Source of the DNA: GCA-2717185 sp964386465
GTDB lineage: Bacteria; Pseudomonadota; Alphaproteobacteria; UBA8366; GCA-2717185
DNA length: 8,603 nucleotides
Direction: 5' to 3'
NCBI GenBank assembly: GCA_964386465.1
Contig: CAYLTU010000247.1
Coordinates: forward strand, 1-8,603
In this document: one piece after another, positions 1 through 6,172 of the stretch
Layout of the letters: every line of letters starts with the position of its first letter
Numbering within the stretch: position 1 is the stretch's first letter
Notes under the pieces: generated by a model
Told to the model about the DNA's origin: nothing
The model's input: only the letters and a program-made list of their open reading frames with translations
The model's database searches: none
Position numbers and translations under genes: made by a program

Positions 1-386
1 GCGGACAGGCGCACGGGCAGGACGCCGTTCTTGATGCAATTGCTGTAGTGGATGTCGCCGAAGCTCGGCGCGATCACCGAACGGATATTGTTTGCCCGGA
101 GCGCCGTCACCGCGTTTTCGCGCGACGACCCGCAGCCCCAATTGATATCGGCGACGATGATCCGCCCTTCGCGAAACGCCGGTTTGTTGTAGATGAATTC
201 CTTCTCGGTCCCGTCCGTATCGAAGCGTAGATCGTGAAACAGGAACTTTTGGTATTCGGGATCGTTGCCGGGGCGCCGGAGGAAGCGCGCCGGGATGATC
301 TGGTCCGTATCGCAATTCGCGATATCGATCGGTATGGCGACGGCGGCAAAGGTCGTGAAGGGCTCCAGGTCCGATTTTTTCGCCAT
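1..386 (-). CDS. leuD: 3-isopropylmalate dehydratase small subunit (LeuD), 3' part missing
   Basis: This is the small (swivel-domain) subunit of the isopropylmalate isomerase heterodimer. With LeuC it interconverts 2- and 3-isopropylmalate in cytoplasmic leucine synthesis. Translating the minus strand from the ATG at 386-384 gives 128 complete codons before the left edge, against about 200 residues in the family, so roughly the last third is outside the window. Seen directly: the CDTDQIIPARFL segment (about residues 25-36), the LFHDLRFD segment (49-56), the aconitase-type swivel motif GCGSSREN (84-91) and IAPSFGDIHYSN (105-116). The start lies 2 nt after the leuC stop, so the two are very probably translationally coupled. 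E. coli LeuD has SREHA where this protein has SRENA, and the CDTD...PGNDPEYQKFLFHDLR stretch is unlike the E. coli N-terminus. It may therefore be a paralogous LeuD-type subunit. Family assignment is firm; the exact substrate is less so. Confidence 0.93.
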   Translation of the reverse strand, partial: MAKKSDLEPFTTFAAVAIPIDIANCDTDQIIPARFLRRPGNDPEYQKFLFHDLRFDTDGTEKEFIYNKPAFREGRIIVADINWGCGSSRENAVTALRANNIRSVIAPSFGDIHYSNCIKNGVLPVRLS

Positions 387-388
387 GA

Positions 389-1792
389 TCAGGCTTCCTC
401 GGCGAGTTCGCGGACATCGGTGAAATGCCCGGTGACCGATGCGGCGGCCGCCATCGCGGGGCTGACCAGATGCGTGCGGCTGCCGAGACCCTGGCGGCCC
501 CGGAAGTTCCGGTTGCTGGTCGAAGCGGAACGCTCGCCCGGCGCCAATATGTCGCCGTTTATGGCAGCACACATGGAACAGCCGGGCTCGCGCCACTCCA
601 TCCCGGCGTCCGTGAAAATAGTGTCGAGCCCTTCCGCTTCCGCCTGTTTCTTGACGAGACCGGAGCCGGGCACGACGAGGGTTCGCACTTTGGCGCGGCG
701 CCCCTTCGCGACCTGGGCCGCGGCGCGCATGTCGTCGATGCGGCTGTTCGTGCAAGCCCCGATGAATACGGTGTCGACGGCGATGCTGGACAGCGGCACG
801 CCCGGCTTCAGACCCATGTAATCGAGTGTCGCTTCCATGTCCGCGCGTCTGAGCGGATCGGATTCTTTTGACGGGTCCGGAACCGCTTCGGTGACCGGCA
901 GCGCCCATTGCGGGCTGTTGCCCCAGGTTACCATCGGCGCGATTGCGTCGCCGTCGAGCGTGACCTCTTTGTCGAATTGCGCATCCTCGTCGGAGGGCAG
1001 GGTACGCCAATAGGCGACCGCCTCGTCCCAATGGTCGCCTTTCGGCGCAAAGGGACGCCCGGCACAGTACTCGATTGTCGTGTCGTCAGGCGCGATGATG
1101 CCCGACCGCGCGCCGGCTTCGATCGTCATGTTGCAGACGGTCATGCGGCCGTCCATCGACATCGCCTCAATGGCGGGCCCGGCGTATTCGATCGCAAAGC
1201 CTGTGCCGCCGGCGGTGCCGATTTGGCGGATGATAGCCAGGATGACATCCTTGCCGCTGACGCCGAACCCGAGCCTGCCAGTGATATCGATCCGCATCGC
1301 TTTCGGCTTGCGTTGCCACAATGTCTGTGTCGCCAGCACATGCTGCAATTCGGTCGTCCCGATGCCGAAGGAGATACAGCCGAGCGCGCCGTGCGTAGAG
1401 GTATGGGAATCGCCGCAGACGAGCGTAAGGCCGGGCAGCGTAATGCCCTGTTCCGGGCCCACGACATGAACGATTCCGTGCCTTTCGTCCGTCATCGGGA
1501 AATGCGTGAAGCCGAAATCCTTTGCCGATTGCTCCAGGACTTCGACGGTCTGCCGCATCTCGCCTTCGGGTATATCCTGCAGGACTTTTGCCGTGGTCGG
1601 GATACTGTGGTCCGGCGTGCCGAACAGCTTGTTCGGCTCGCGGATCTCCAACCCCTTCGACTTGAGCATGCCAAAGGCGCGGAAATGCAGGTCGTGGATG
1701 AGGTGGCGGTCGATATAGAGCAGCACGTCGCCATCCGCGCGCGCCGTGACGATATGCTCGTCCCAAATTTTTTCGAATATCGTCTTGCCCAT
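389..1792 (-). CDS. leuC: 3-isopropylmalate dehydratase large subunit (LeuC)
   Basis: This is the large, [4Fe-4S]-carrying subunit of isopropylmalate isomerase (aconitase superfamily), which acts with LeuD in the cytoplasm. The protein from ATG 1792 has 467 residues, the normal family length. Cluster ligands are visible at Cys347 (GACTNSR), Cys405 and Cys408 (GCSMC), closely matching the E. coli LeuC positions. Other family blocks are CGDSHTSTHG (about 126-135), GIGTTELQHVLATQTL (143-158) and the C-terminal SNRNFRGRQG. The reading frame can be extended to a GTG at 1813, adding seven residues (MRNERCA), but the ATG places MGKTIFEKIWDEHIV at the usual family N-terminus and is preferred. The upstream gap to the kinase stop is 109 bp without a clear terminator, so either read-through from the kinase or its own promoter is possible. 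The usual GIGTSEVEHV is GIGTTELQHV here, one of several departures suggesting a paralogue of the leucine enzyme. Confidence 0.95.
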   Translation of the reverse strand: MGKTIFEKIWDEHIVTARADGDVLLYIDRHLIHDLHFRAFGMLKSKGLEIREPNKLFGTPDHSIPTTAKVLQDIPEGEMRQTVEVLEQSAKDFGFTHFPMTDERHGIVHVVGPEQGITLPGLTLVCGDSHTSTHGALGCISFGIGTTELQHVLATQTLWQRKPKAMRIDITGRLGFGVSGKDVILAIIRQIGTAGGTGFAIEYAGPAIEAMSMDGRMTVCNMTIEAGARSGIIAPDDTTIEYCAGRPFAPKGDHWDEAVAYWRTLPSDEDAQFDKEVTLDGDAIAPMVTWGNSPQWALPVTEAVPDPSKESDPLRRADMEATLDYMGLKPGVPLSSIAVDTVFIGACTNSRIDDMRAAAQVAKGRRAKVRTLVVPGSGLVKKQAEAEGLDTIFTDAGMEWREPGCSMCAAINGDILAPGERSASTSNRNFRGRQGLGSRTHLVSPAMAAAASVTGHFTDVRELAEEA

Positions 1793-1901
1793 AGCGCACC
1801 GTTCGTTTCGCACGGCGAAATACTAGCCGCTTCGGGTGTGCGTTAGAAGTTCGAGTAGAGATTGAAGCGCGCAGCAGCCCGAAAGTTTTGTCCGGAACCC
1901 G
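1793..1901. other. Intergenic gap between kinase and leuC
   Basis: The 109 bp between the kinase stop codon (TAG, complement of 1902-1904) and the leuC ATG contain no gene. I see no strong hairpin followed by a T run on the minus strand, so there is no convincing intrinsic terminator for the kinase. A weak -10-like TAGTAT lies on the minus strand about 30 nt before leuC, but its -35 partner is poor. Purine-rich bases just before the ATG give only a weak Shine-Dalgarno match. Confidence 0.5.
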
Positions 1902-4900
1902 CTAGCCGTCCAATGCGATGCGCATCATGGATGCCAGTTCCTGTATCCGGAATGGTTTGTGTAGCAGAAGCAAATCTTTTTCGTCACAACCGGCAATTTC
2001 CACGGCTTCGGAGGCGTACCCCGACATAAAGAGAATCTTGATGTCGGGGTAGGTTTCCTTCGTCTTTTCCGCCAACGCCAGCCCGTTCATCGGCCCTGGC
2101 ATGACGATATCGGTCAACAATGCGTCGATATCGGAGGTTTCTTCGAGAAGCTGCAGCGCGACGGTGGCATTTTTCGCTTCGACGACGCTGTATCCCAGAC
2201 TATCCAACAGCGAGACGGCCAGAATGAGCAATTCGGGGTCATCCTCGACGACAAGGACTTTTTCGCCTTGCGCCGCGGGCACGTCTTGAAGGAGTTGCGG
2301 ATCCAATGGAACGGTTTTCTCGACGTAAGGCAGGTAAAGTTTCACCGTAGTGCCGGTGCCGACTTCGCTTTCTATCTCAACATGACCGCCTGACTGCTTA
2401 GTGAACCCAAACACCATGCTGAGCCCGAGTCCGGAACCCTCGCCAACGCCCTTCGTGGTGAAAAAGGGATCGAACGCCTGGTTCAATATCTCCTTCGACA
2501 TACCGGTTCCAGTGTCGGTTACCGACAGCATGGCGTAGTCGCCCGCCTCGACTTCCGCGTGAAGGGCAACATACGCGTCGTCGAGTACCATCTTCGAGGT
2601 TTCGATCGTAAGCTCGCCACCATCGGGCATCGCATCGCGCGCGTTGACGGCCAGGTTGAGCAGCACGGTTTCGAGTTGTGCCGGATCGACCTCAGTCGTG
2701 CGCGGATGACCGTCGAGATTCATCTTGATGACGATCGATTCGCCCAGTGTCCGGCGCAACATGTCCGTCATATCGCTGACATGCTGGTTGAGGTCGATAA
2801 CCTGAGGCGCCAAGGGCTGCTTGCGCGAAAACGCAAGTAGCTGCCGCGTCAAATTCGCACCGCTCAACGCCGCTCTCATCACGGGTTCGACCATGCCGAA
2901 GAGGTCGGGATTGTCCCGCAGCTCTTCGGAAAGGAAATCTAGGTTGCCGACAATCACGCCGAGAAGATTGTTGAAGTCATGCGCAATTCCACCCGTGAGT
3001 TGACCGACCGCTTCCATTTTTTGCGCTTGCGACAATTGAGCTTGCAAGCAGCGCTGTTCAGTAACGTCCAAGACAACAGTGCCGACTGCCGTGCAATTGC
3101 CATCGGTATCAGAAATCGGAAACTTGTGCGACCAGGTCTGGCGCGTCACGCCATCGGGGCAGACGACCTCGCGTTCCTGCACGGATGACTTTCCGATAAA
3201 AGCGATGAGCCGTTCGTGCGCGTCAATTCTTTCGGCAGTTTCCGATGCGAAATAGTCGTGCGCCGTTTTCCCTAAATAGTCGGCATCCTCGTCGATGTTG
3301 AGCCATTTCCGAAAAGTCCTGTTGATCATCAGGTAGCGGCCGTCCAGATCCTTTACGAAGATCGCCGCAGGCGAATAGTCGATGACCGCGCGGAACCGTT
3401 CCTCGGTCTCCCTATGCTGCCGCTCCCCCTGTTTACGGGCGGTAATGTCTTGGGCCATACCGAAGAAGCCGCGCACGCTGCCGTCGGGATCGAAATCAGG
3501 CACGTTCGTGATTTGGATATCCCGCGTTACACCGTCTGGGTACAAAGCGGCGGTTTCGAAGGTGCATTCTTCTCCGTTCAGCGGCCGGTCGATCCGTTCG
3601 CGTAAATTCGGGAACGTCGTTTGCTGCACTTCTTCGAGGAATCTGCCGGTCAGGTTTTCAGGAGTCGTCGCGTTCCAGCGGGCGCTCGTCTTGTTGGTCA
3701 GGACATAGCGCTCATCGGCGCTGATATAACTGATTGCGATAGGCAGGGAGTCGATGATGAGACGAAGCTGTTGCTCGCTTTTTCGGACCGCCTCTTCAGC
3801 CGCTCTTCGTTCCGAAATATCCGTCAAAATCGTACCGATGAGCTTGACATTGCCATCGGTGTCGAAAATTGGAAATTTCGTTGCGATGCTATGAATTGGA
3901 TTACCGTCGAGGAGAACGTTGGAACGCTCGTCCGTACGGGTGATGCCTGTGTCGATGACGCTCTGTTCATGAGCTTCGATCCGTGACGCTTCGCTCTCGT
4001 GCCACAGGATTTCCGCTGTTCGTCCGACGACCTGTTCAGCATTCAGACCGAGAACCTCTTCGAATGCCTTGTTGACAAGGATGAATTTTCGATCCAGCCC
4101 CTTGAGCGAAATGGGAGAGGGTATGCTGTCCAGAATCGAACGAAGCAGTTTTTCGTTTTCACGCAACGCGTCTTCCGCATGCCGTCGTTCCGTGACGTCC
4201 AAACATATGGTTCCGACGCCCATCAGCCTTCCGTTGGCGTCAAGAGCGGGAAACTTTGTTACCGCGTGTCGCGTGGTGCGGCCTTCGGTGTCGGGCCAAA
4301 CGTGCTCGCGGGTAACCGGGCATCCCAGCGCGATCGCTTCACTGTCATGTGCTTTTACGATGTCTTGCGGTTCCGGCGTTTCCAACTCATCGATGGTTTT
4401 GCCGGCGGCGTCGTCAATCGAAATGCCTTGCACATCCGCAAAAGCCTGGTTTACGACCAGATACCGCCCTTCGGAGTCTTTCAGACTGATCATCGATGGA
4501 TAGTTGTCGATGATCGCGCGCAACCGCGCTTCCGTTTCGCGCAGTTGATTCTCCACCCGGACAATCCCCATGATATCGGTGCCGATCCCGCCGACGCCAA
4601 GCAGATTGCCTTCCGCGTCGGAAACGGGGAATTTCGTGTAACGGCGGTACCATGTTTCGCCGTTTGGATATTCGACGAGATCGGCGCCTCGTTGGATTTC
4701 TCCGGTTTCGATTACCCGACGCTCAACCGCGTCCATATTGGCCGCATCCGCTTCGTCGCCGATATCCGAATAGGTCTTCCCTAGCGCTGTTTCATTTTTC
4801 TGTAATCGCCTGAATGTTTCATTTACCAGCAAATAGCGGCCGTCCAAATCCTTCATGTTCATCGTCGCGTCGCTATTGTCGATGAAACTGCGCAACAGTT

Positions 4901-5741
4901 CTTCGCTCTGCGCATGCGCCCGCTCGGATTCCTTGCGTTCGGTTATGTCGATGCCGACGGTACCGATTGCCGATATGTCGCCATCGCCGAGTTTGATCGG
5001 AAACTTGATCGTCGCCAGCTCCCGGATCGCGCCGTCCTGCCTCGCGACTTTGATTTCGGATTCCTGAACTTTCCCGCTCTCGATGACCGCTCTGTCCAAT
5101 GAATTGAATGCGTTTGCTTGGCTGCTGTCCGCATAGACATCGTGGGCGCTTTTCCCGACAAGCTGATCGACCGGACGTCCCAGCCACTCTTGATAGGGCT
5201 TGTTGACCATCTGGTAGCGGCTATCCATGTCCTTAATGCTCATGACAACGGGCGTGTTGTCGAAGAAAGCGCGGAAGCGCGCTTCGCTTTCGGCAAGCGC
5301 GTGTTCGGCATGTGCCTTGTCGCGCTCCAGTTTGAGGCGGTCGAAACAACGGTCAAGCGCTGCGTCCAATATTTCGATTTCAATCGGCTTCGCGAGGTAA
5401 TCGAACGCCCCGAACCGCAAGGCCCGGATGGCGGATTGCGTGTCGGATTGCCCGCTTATCAGGATGCAGAGGATATCCGGGTTGCATTCACGCAACGCGG
5501 CGATCAGTTCGATACCGTCATAGGCGCCGATGTGCGTATCGAGCAGCGCCACGTCGGCCGCGAAAGTCGCCAGGCGCGCGATACCGTCTTGAGGGTTCTC
5601 GGCGGTTTGCGTTTCGTATCCGAAATCTCGGAGCGCAGCCGCCGTTTCGTCCGCAAACGAAGTGTCGGCGTCGATTATCAGGACATTCTTCGGATCGGTT
5701 CGCACATCCGGCGCGACCCTCTGCACCCCAGTCATCAACAT
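1902..5741 (-). CDS. Hybrid histidine kinase: receiver, six PAS modules, HisKA, HATPase, receiver
   Basis: This is a soluble multi-sensor hybrid histidine kinase of 1279 residues. An N-terminal receiver domain (about 19-135) shows acidic residues D24 and D26, phospho-acceptor D68 (ALLDTH) and K118 (LAKP). A short charged, probably helical linker leads into six consecutive PAS/PAC modules (about 150-896). The HisKA helix carries H921 in GGIAHDFNNLL. The HATPase domain has an N box around N1033 (NLAVNARDA), a DTGTGM box at 1076-1081 and a GSGLGLS box near 1102-1108. The C-terminal receiver has D1167/D1168, phospho-acceptor D1211 (LLTDIVMPG), S1240 and K1262 (HKPF). All catalytic and phospho-relay residues are present, so it should be active. 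I see no membrane segment or signal peptide, implying cytoplasmic sensing. The frame extends to an ATG at 5825, but ATG 5741 has a good GGAG 7 nt upstream and is preferred. No cognate regulator, phosphotransfer protein or output gene lies beside it, so signal and target cannot be read from context. Confidence 0.95.
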   Translation of the reverse strand: MLMTGVQRVAPDVRTDPKNVLIIDADTSFADETAAALRDFGYETQTAENPQDGIARLATFAADVALLDTHIGAYDGIELIAALRECNPDILCILISGQSDTQSAIRALRFGAFDYLAKPIEIEILDAALDRCFDRLKLERDKAHAEHALAESEARFRAFFDNTPVVMSIKDMDSRYQMVNKPYQEWLGRPVDQLVGKSAHDVYADSSQANAFNSLDRAVIESGKVQESEIKVARQDGAIRELATIKFPIKLGDGDISAIGTVGIDITERKESERAHAQSEELLRSFIDNSDATMNMKDLDGRYLLVNETFRRLQKNETALGKTYSDIGDEADAANMDAVERRVIETGEIQRGADLVEYPNGETWYRRYTKFPVSDAEGNLLGVGGIGTDIMGIVRVENQLRETEARLRAIIDNYPSMISLKDSEGRYLVVNQAFADVQGISIDDAAGKTIDELETPEPQDIVKAHDSEAIALGCPVTREHVWPDTEGRTTRHAVTKFPALDANGRLMGVGTICLDVTERRHAEDALRENEKLLRSILDSIPSPISLKGLDRKFILVNKAFEEVLGLNAEQVVGRTAEILWHESEASRIEAHEQSVIDTGITRTDERSNVLLDGNPIHSIATKFPIFDTDGNVKLIGTILTDISERRAAEEAVRKSEQQLRLIIDSLPIAISYISADERYVLTNKTSARWNATTPENLTGRFLEEVQQTTFPNLRERIDRPLNGEECTFETAALYPDGVTRDIQITNVPDFDPDGSVRGFFGMAQDITARKQGERQHRETEERFRAVIDYSPAAIFVKDLDGRYLMINRTFRKWLNIDEDADYLGKTAHDYFASETAERIDAHERLIAFIGKSSVQEREVVCPDGVTRQTWSHKFPISDTDGNCTAVGTVVLDVTEQRCLQAQLSQAQKMEAVGQLTGGIAHDFNNLLGVIVGNLDFLSEELRDNPDLFGMVEPVMRAALSGANLTRQLLAFSRKQPLAPQVIDLNQHVSDMTDMLRRTLGESIVIKMNLDGHPRTTEVDPAQLETVLLNLAVNARDAMPDGGELTIETSKMVLDDAYVALHAEVEAGDYAMLSVTDTGTGMSKEILNQAFDPFFTTKGVGEGSGLGLSMVFGFTKQSGGHVEIESEVGTGTTVKLYLPYVEKTVPLDPQLLQDVPAAQGEKVLVVEDDPELLILAVSLLDSLGYSVVEAKNATVALQLLEETSDIDALLTDIVMPGPMNGLALAEKTKETYPDIKILFMSGYASEAVEIAGCDEKDLLLLHKPFRIQELASMMRIALDG
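3054..5294 (-). repeat. Six tandem PAS/PAC modules within the kinase
   Basis: Six modules repeat with a period of 124-127 residues, measured from each (F/L)R.(F/I/L).D landmark; the five spacings are 127, 124, 126, 126 and 124. Each typical module reads: SE..LR..ID, then KDLDGRYL.VN..F, then LGKT, then .KFP..D..G...G.G, and closes with D(I/V)TER before the next. Modules 1, 3, 4 and 6 follow this pattern closely. Module 2 ends DIMGIVRVENQ and so lacks the closing DIT-E-R signature. Module 5 replaces KDxDGRY with SADERY and KFP with NVP. The pattern resembles PAS_4-type folds, but no cofactor ligand such as a haem His or a flavin Cys is obvious by eye. The copies are diverged protein repeats, not recent DNA duplications. 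Confidence 0.9.
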
Positions 5742-5748
5742 CGCTTCG

Positions 5749-5752
5749 CTCC
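5749..5752 (-). promoter_or_regulatory. Shine-Dalgarno site deciding the kinase start
   Basis: On the minus strand GGAG lies 7 nt before the ATG at 5741-5739. It sits inside the 84-bp extension that a start at 5825 would translate. The extension (MQRPWQNRAC...) has no domain character, while the receiver begins soon after the 5741 start. Another ATG, two codons inside (5735), is spaced less well. Confidence 0.6.
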
Positions 5753-5956
5753 GTCCGCTACTGTTAGATCCCCTGGCTTCGGCACGAGTATTCACGCACG
5801 CTCGATTTTGCCAAGGGCGTTGCATTCAGTCGAACCACCCGTTTCCCCAAATCCGAAACAGACGTGTCCACATCTCGGTAGAGCAAGCAAATTTCTGGGC
5901 CGGCAACGCATCTACAGTGGCCCATCTTTCGAACGCTGCCATACATTCCGTGGCGG

Positions 5957-5985
5957 ACTAAATCGCAACAGTAATTTTTGTACAA
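5957..5985 (-). promoter_or_regulatory. Candidate sigma70-like promoter for the kinase
   Basis: Reading the minus strand, TTGTAC (complement of 5980-5985) is followed after 17 nt by TTTAGT (complement of 5957-5962). These match TTGACA at 3 of 6 and TATAAT at 4 of 6 positions. The spacing and the AT-rich setting are right, but the match is weak. The -35 hexamer is embedded in the palindrome at 5975-5988. Confidence 0.25.
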
Positions 5986-5988
5986 AAA
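5975..5988. repeat. Perfect 14-bp palindrome TTTTTGTACAAAAA
   Basis: The two 7-bp half-sites TTTTTGT and ACAAAAA are perfect reverse complements with no spacer. The palindrome lies in the AT-rich part of the kinase upstream region and overlaps a candidate -35 hexamer. It could be an operator for a dimeric regulator. With no loop bases it would not form a good RNA hairpin. Function is unproven. Confidence 0.45.
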
Positions 5989-6135
5989 ACTTTGTCGAAT
6001 ATGATCTCAGGAGTTCGTTAATGTTCCCCTAATTCAACCGAAACAAGGCCTGCGCCGATCAGCCGGTTTTGCCCCGGGATTCCGCCGGAAATTGACTATA
6101 TCGAAGTCATAAATCGCAATGGTCTAGTGGTTCGA

Positions 6136-6155
6136 CGCCGCCCGTCAATGCGGCG
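6136..6155 (-). terminator. GC hairpin after the GGT-family gene, possible weak terminator
   Basis: On the minus strand CGCCGC and GCGGCG form a 6-bp GC stem around an 8-nt loop, beginning about 18 nt after the TAA stop of the hydrolase gene. No T run follows, so it does not meet the intrinsic-terminator pattern. It may only stabilise the mRNA 3' end or be a chance GC-rich inverted repeat. Confidence 0.2.
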
Positions 6156-6172
6156 AAGTTGGCGCTGCGGCG

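Larger units (their letters stand above)
5742..6172. other. 431-bp intergenic region upstream of the kinase
   Basis: There is no convincing gene between the end of the GGT-family gene and the kinase start. The stretch 5941-6000 is strongly AT-rich (21 G/C of 60 by hand count) in otherwise GC-rich DNA, which suits a promoter region for the kinase. It holds the palindrome at 5975-5988 and the candidate promoter at 5957-5985. The part next to the hydrolase gene holds a GC hairpin (6136-6155). If transcription starts near 5950, the kinase mRNA would have a leader of roughly 200 nt. I could not recognise a riboswitch or small RNA in it. Confidence 0.6.

Noticed and set aside
908..1846. 312-codon open frame on the plus strand opposite leuC
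   Set aside because: It is antisense to a clearly real leuC and is Arg/Asp/Ala-rich in the way typical of shadow frames.
3999..4784. 261-codon open frame on the plus strand opposite the kinase
   Set aside because: It lies fully antisense to the PAS modules, has no domain character or ribosome-binding site, and such frames are common opposite GC-rich genes.
5764..5985. 73-codon minus-strand frame just upstream of the kinase, possible leader peptide
   Set aside because: It begins with TTG inside the palindrome with no ribosome-binding site. Internal ATGs also lack one, and the peptide has no recognisable character.
6025..6030. GGAAC on the minus strand as a possible EcfG-type stress promoter -35
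   Set aside because: No CGTT-type -10 lies 16-17 nt downstream.
5118..6032. 304-codon open frame on the plus strand covering the kinase 5' end and upstream region
   Set aside because: Most of it is antisense to the receiver and first PAS module. Its sequence shows no recognisable family, and its end runs through the AT-rich island with low-quality composition.
6121..6135. tRNA-like TCTAGTGGTTCGA string
   Set aside because: Only the T-loop-like GGTTCGA is present; no acceptor stem, anticodon arm or CCA context could be paired around it.
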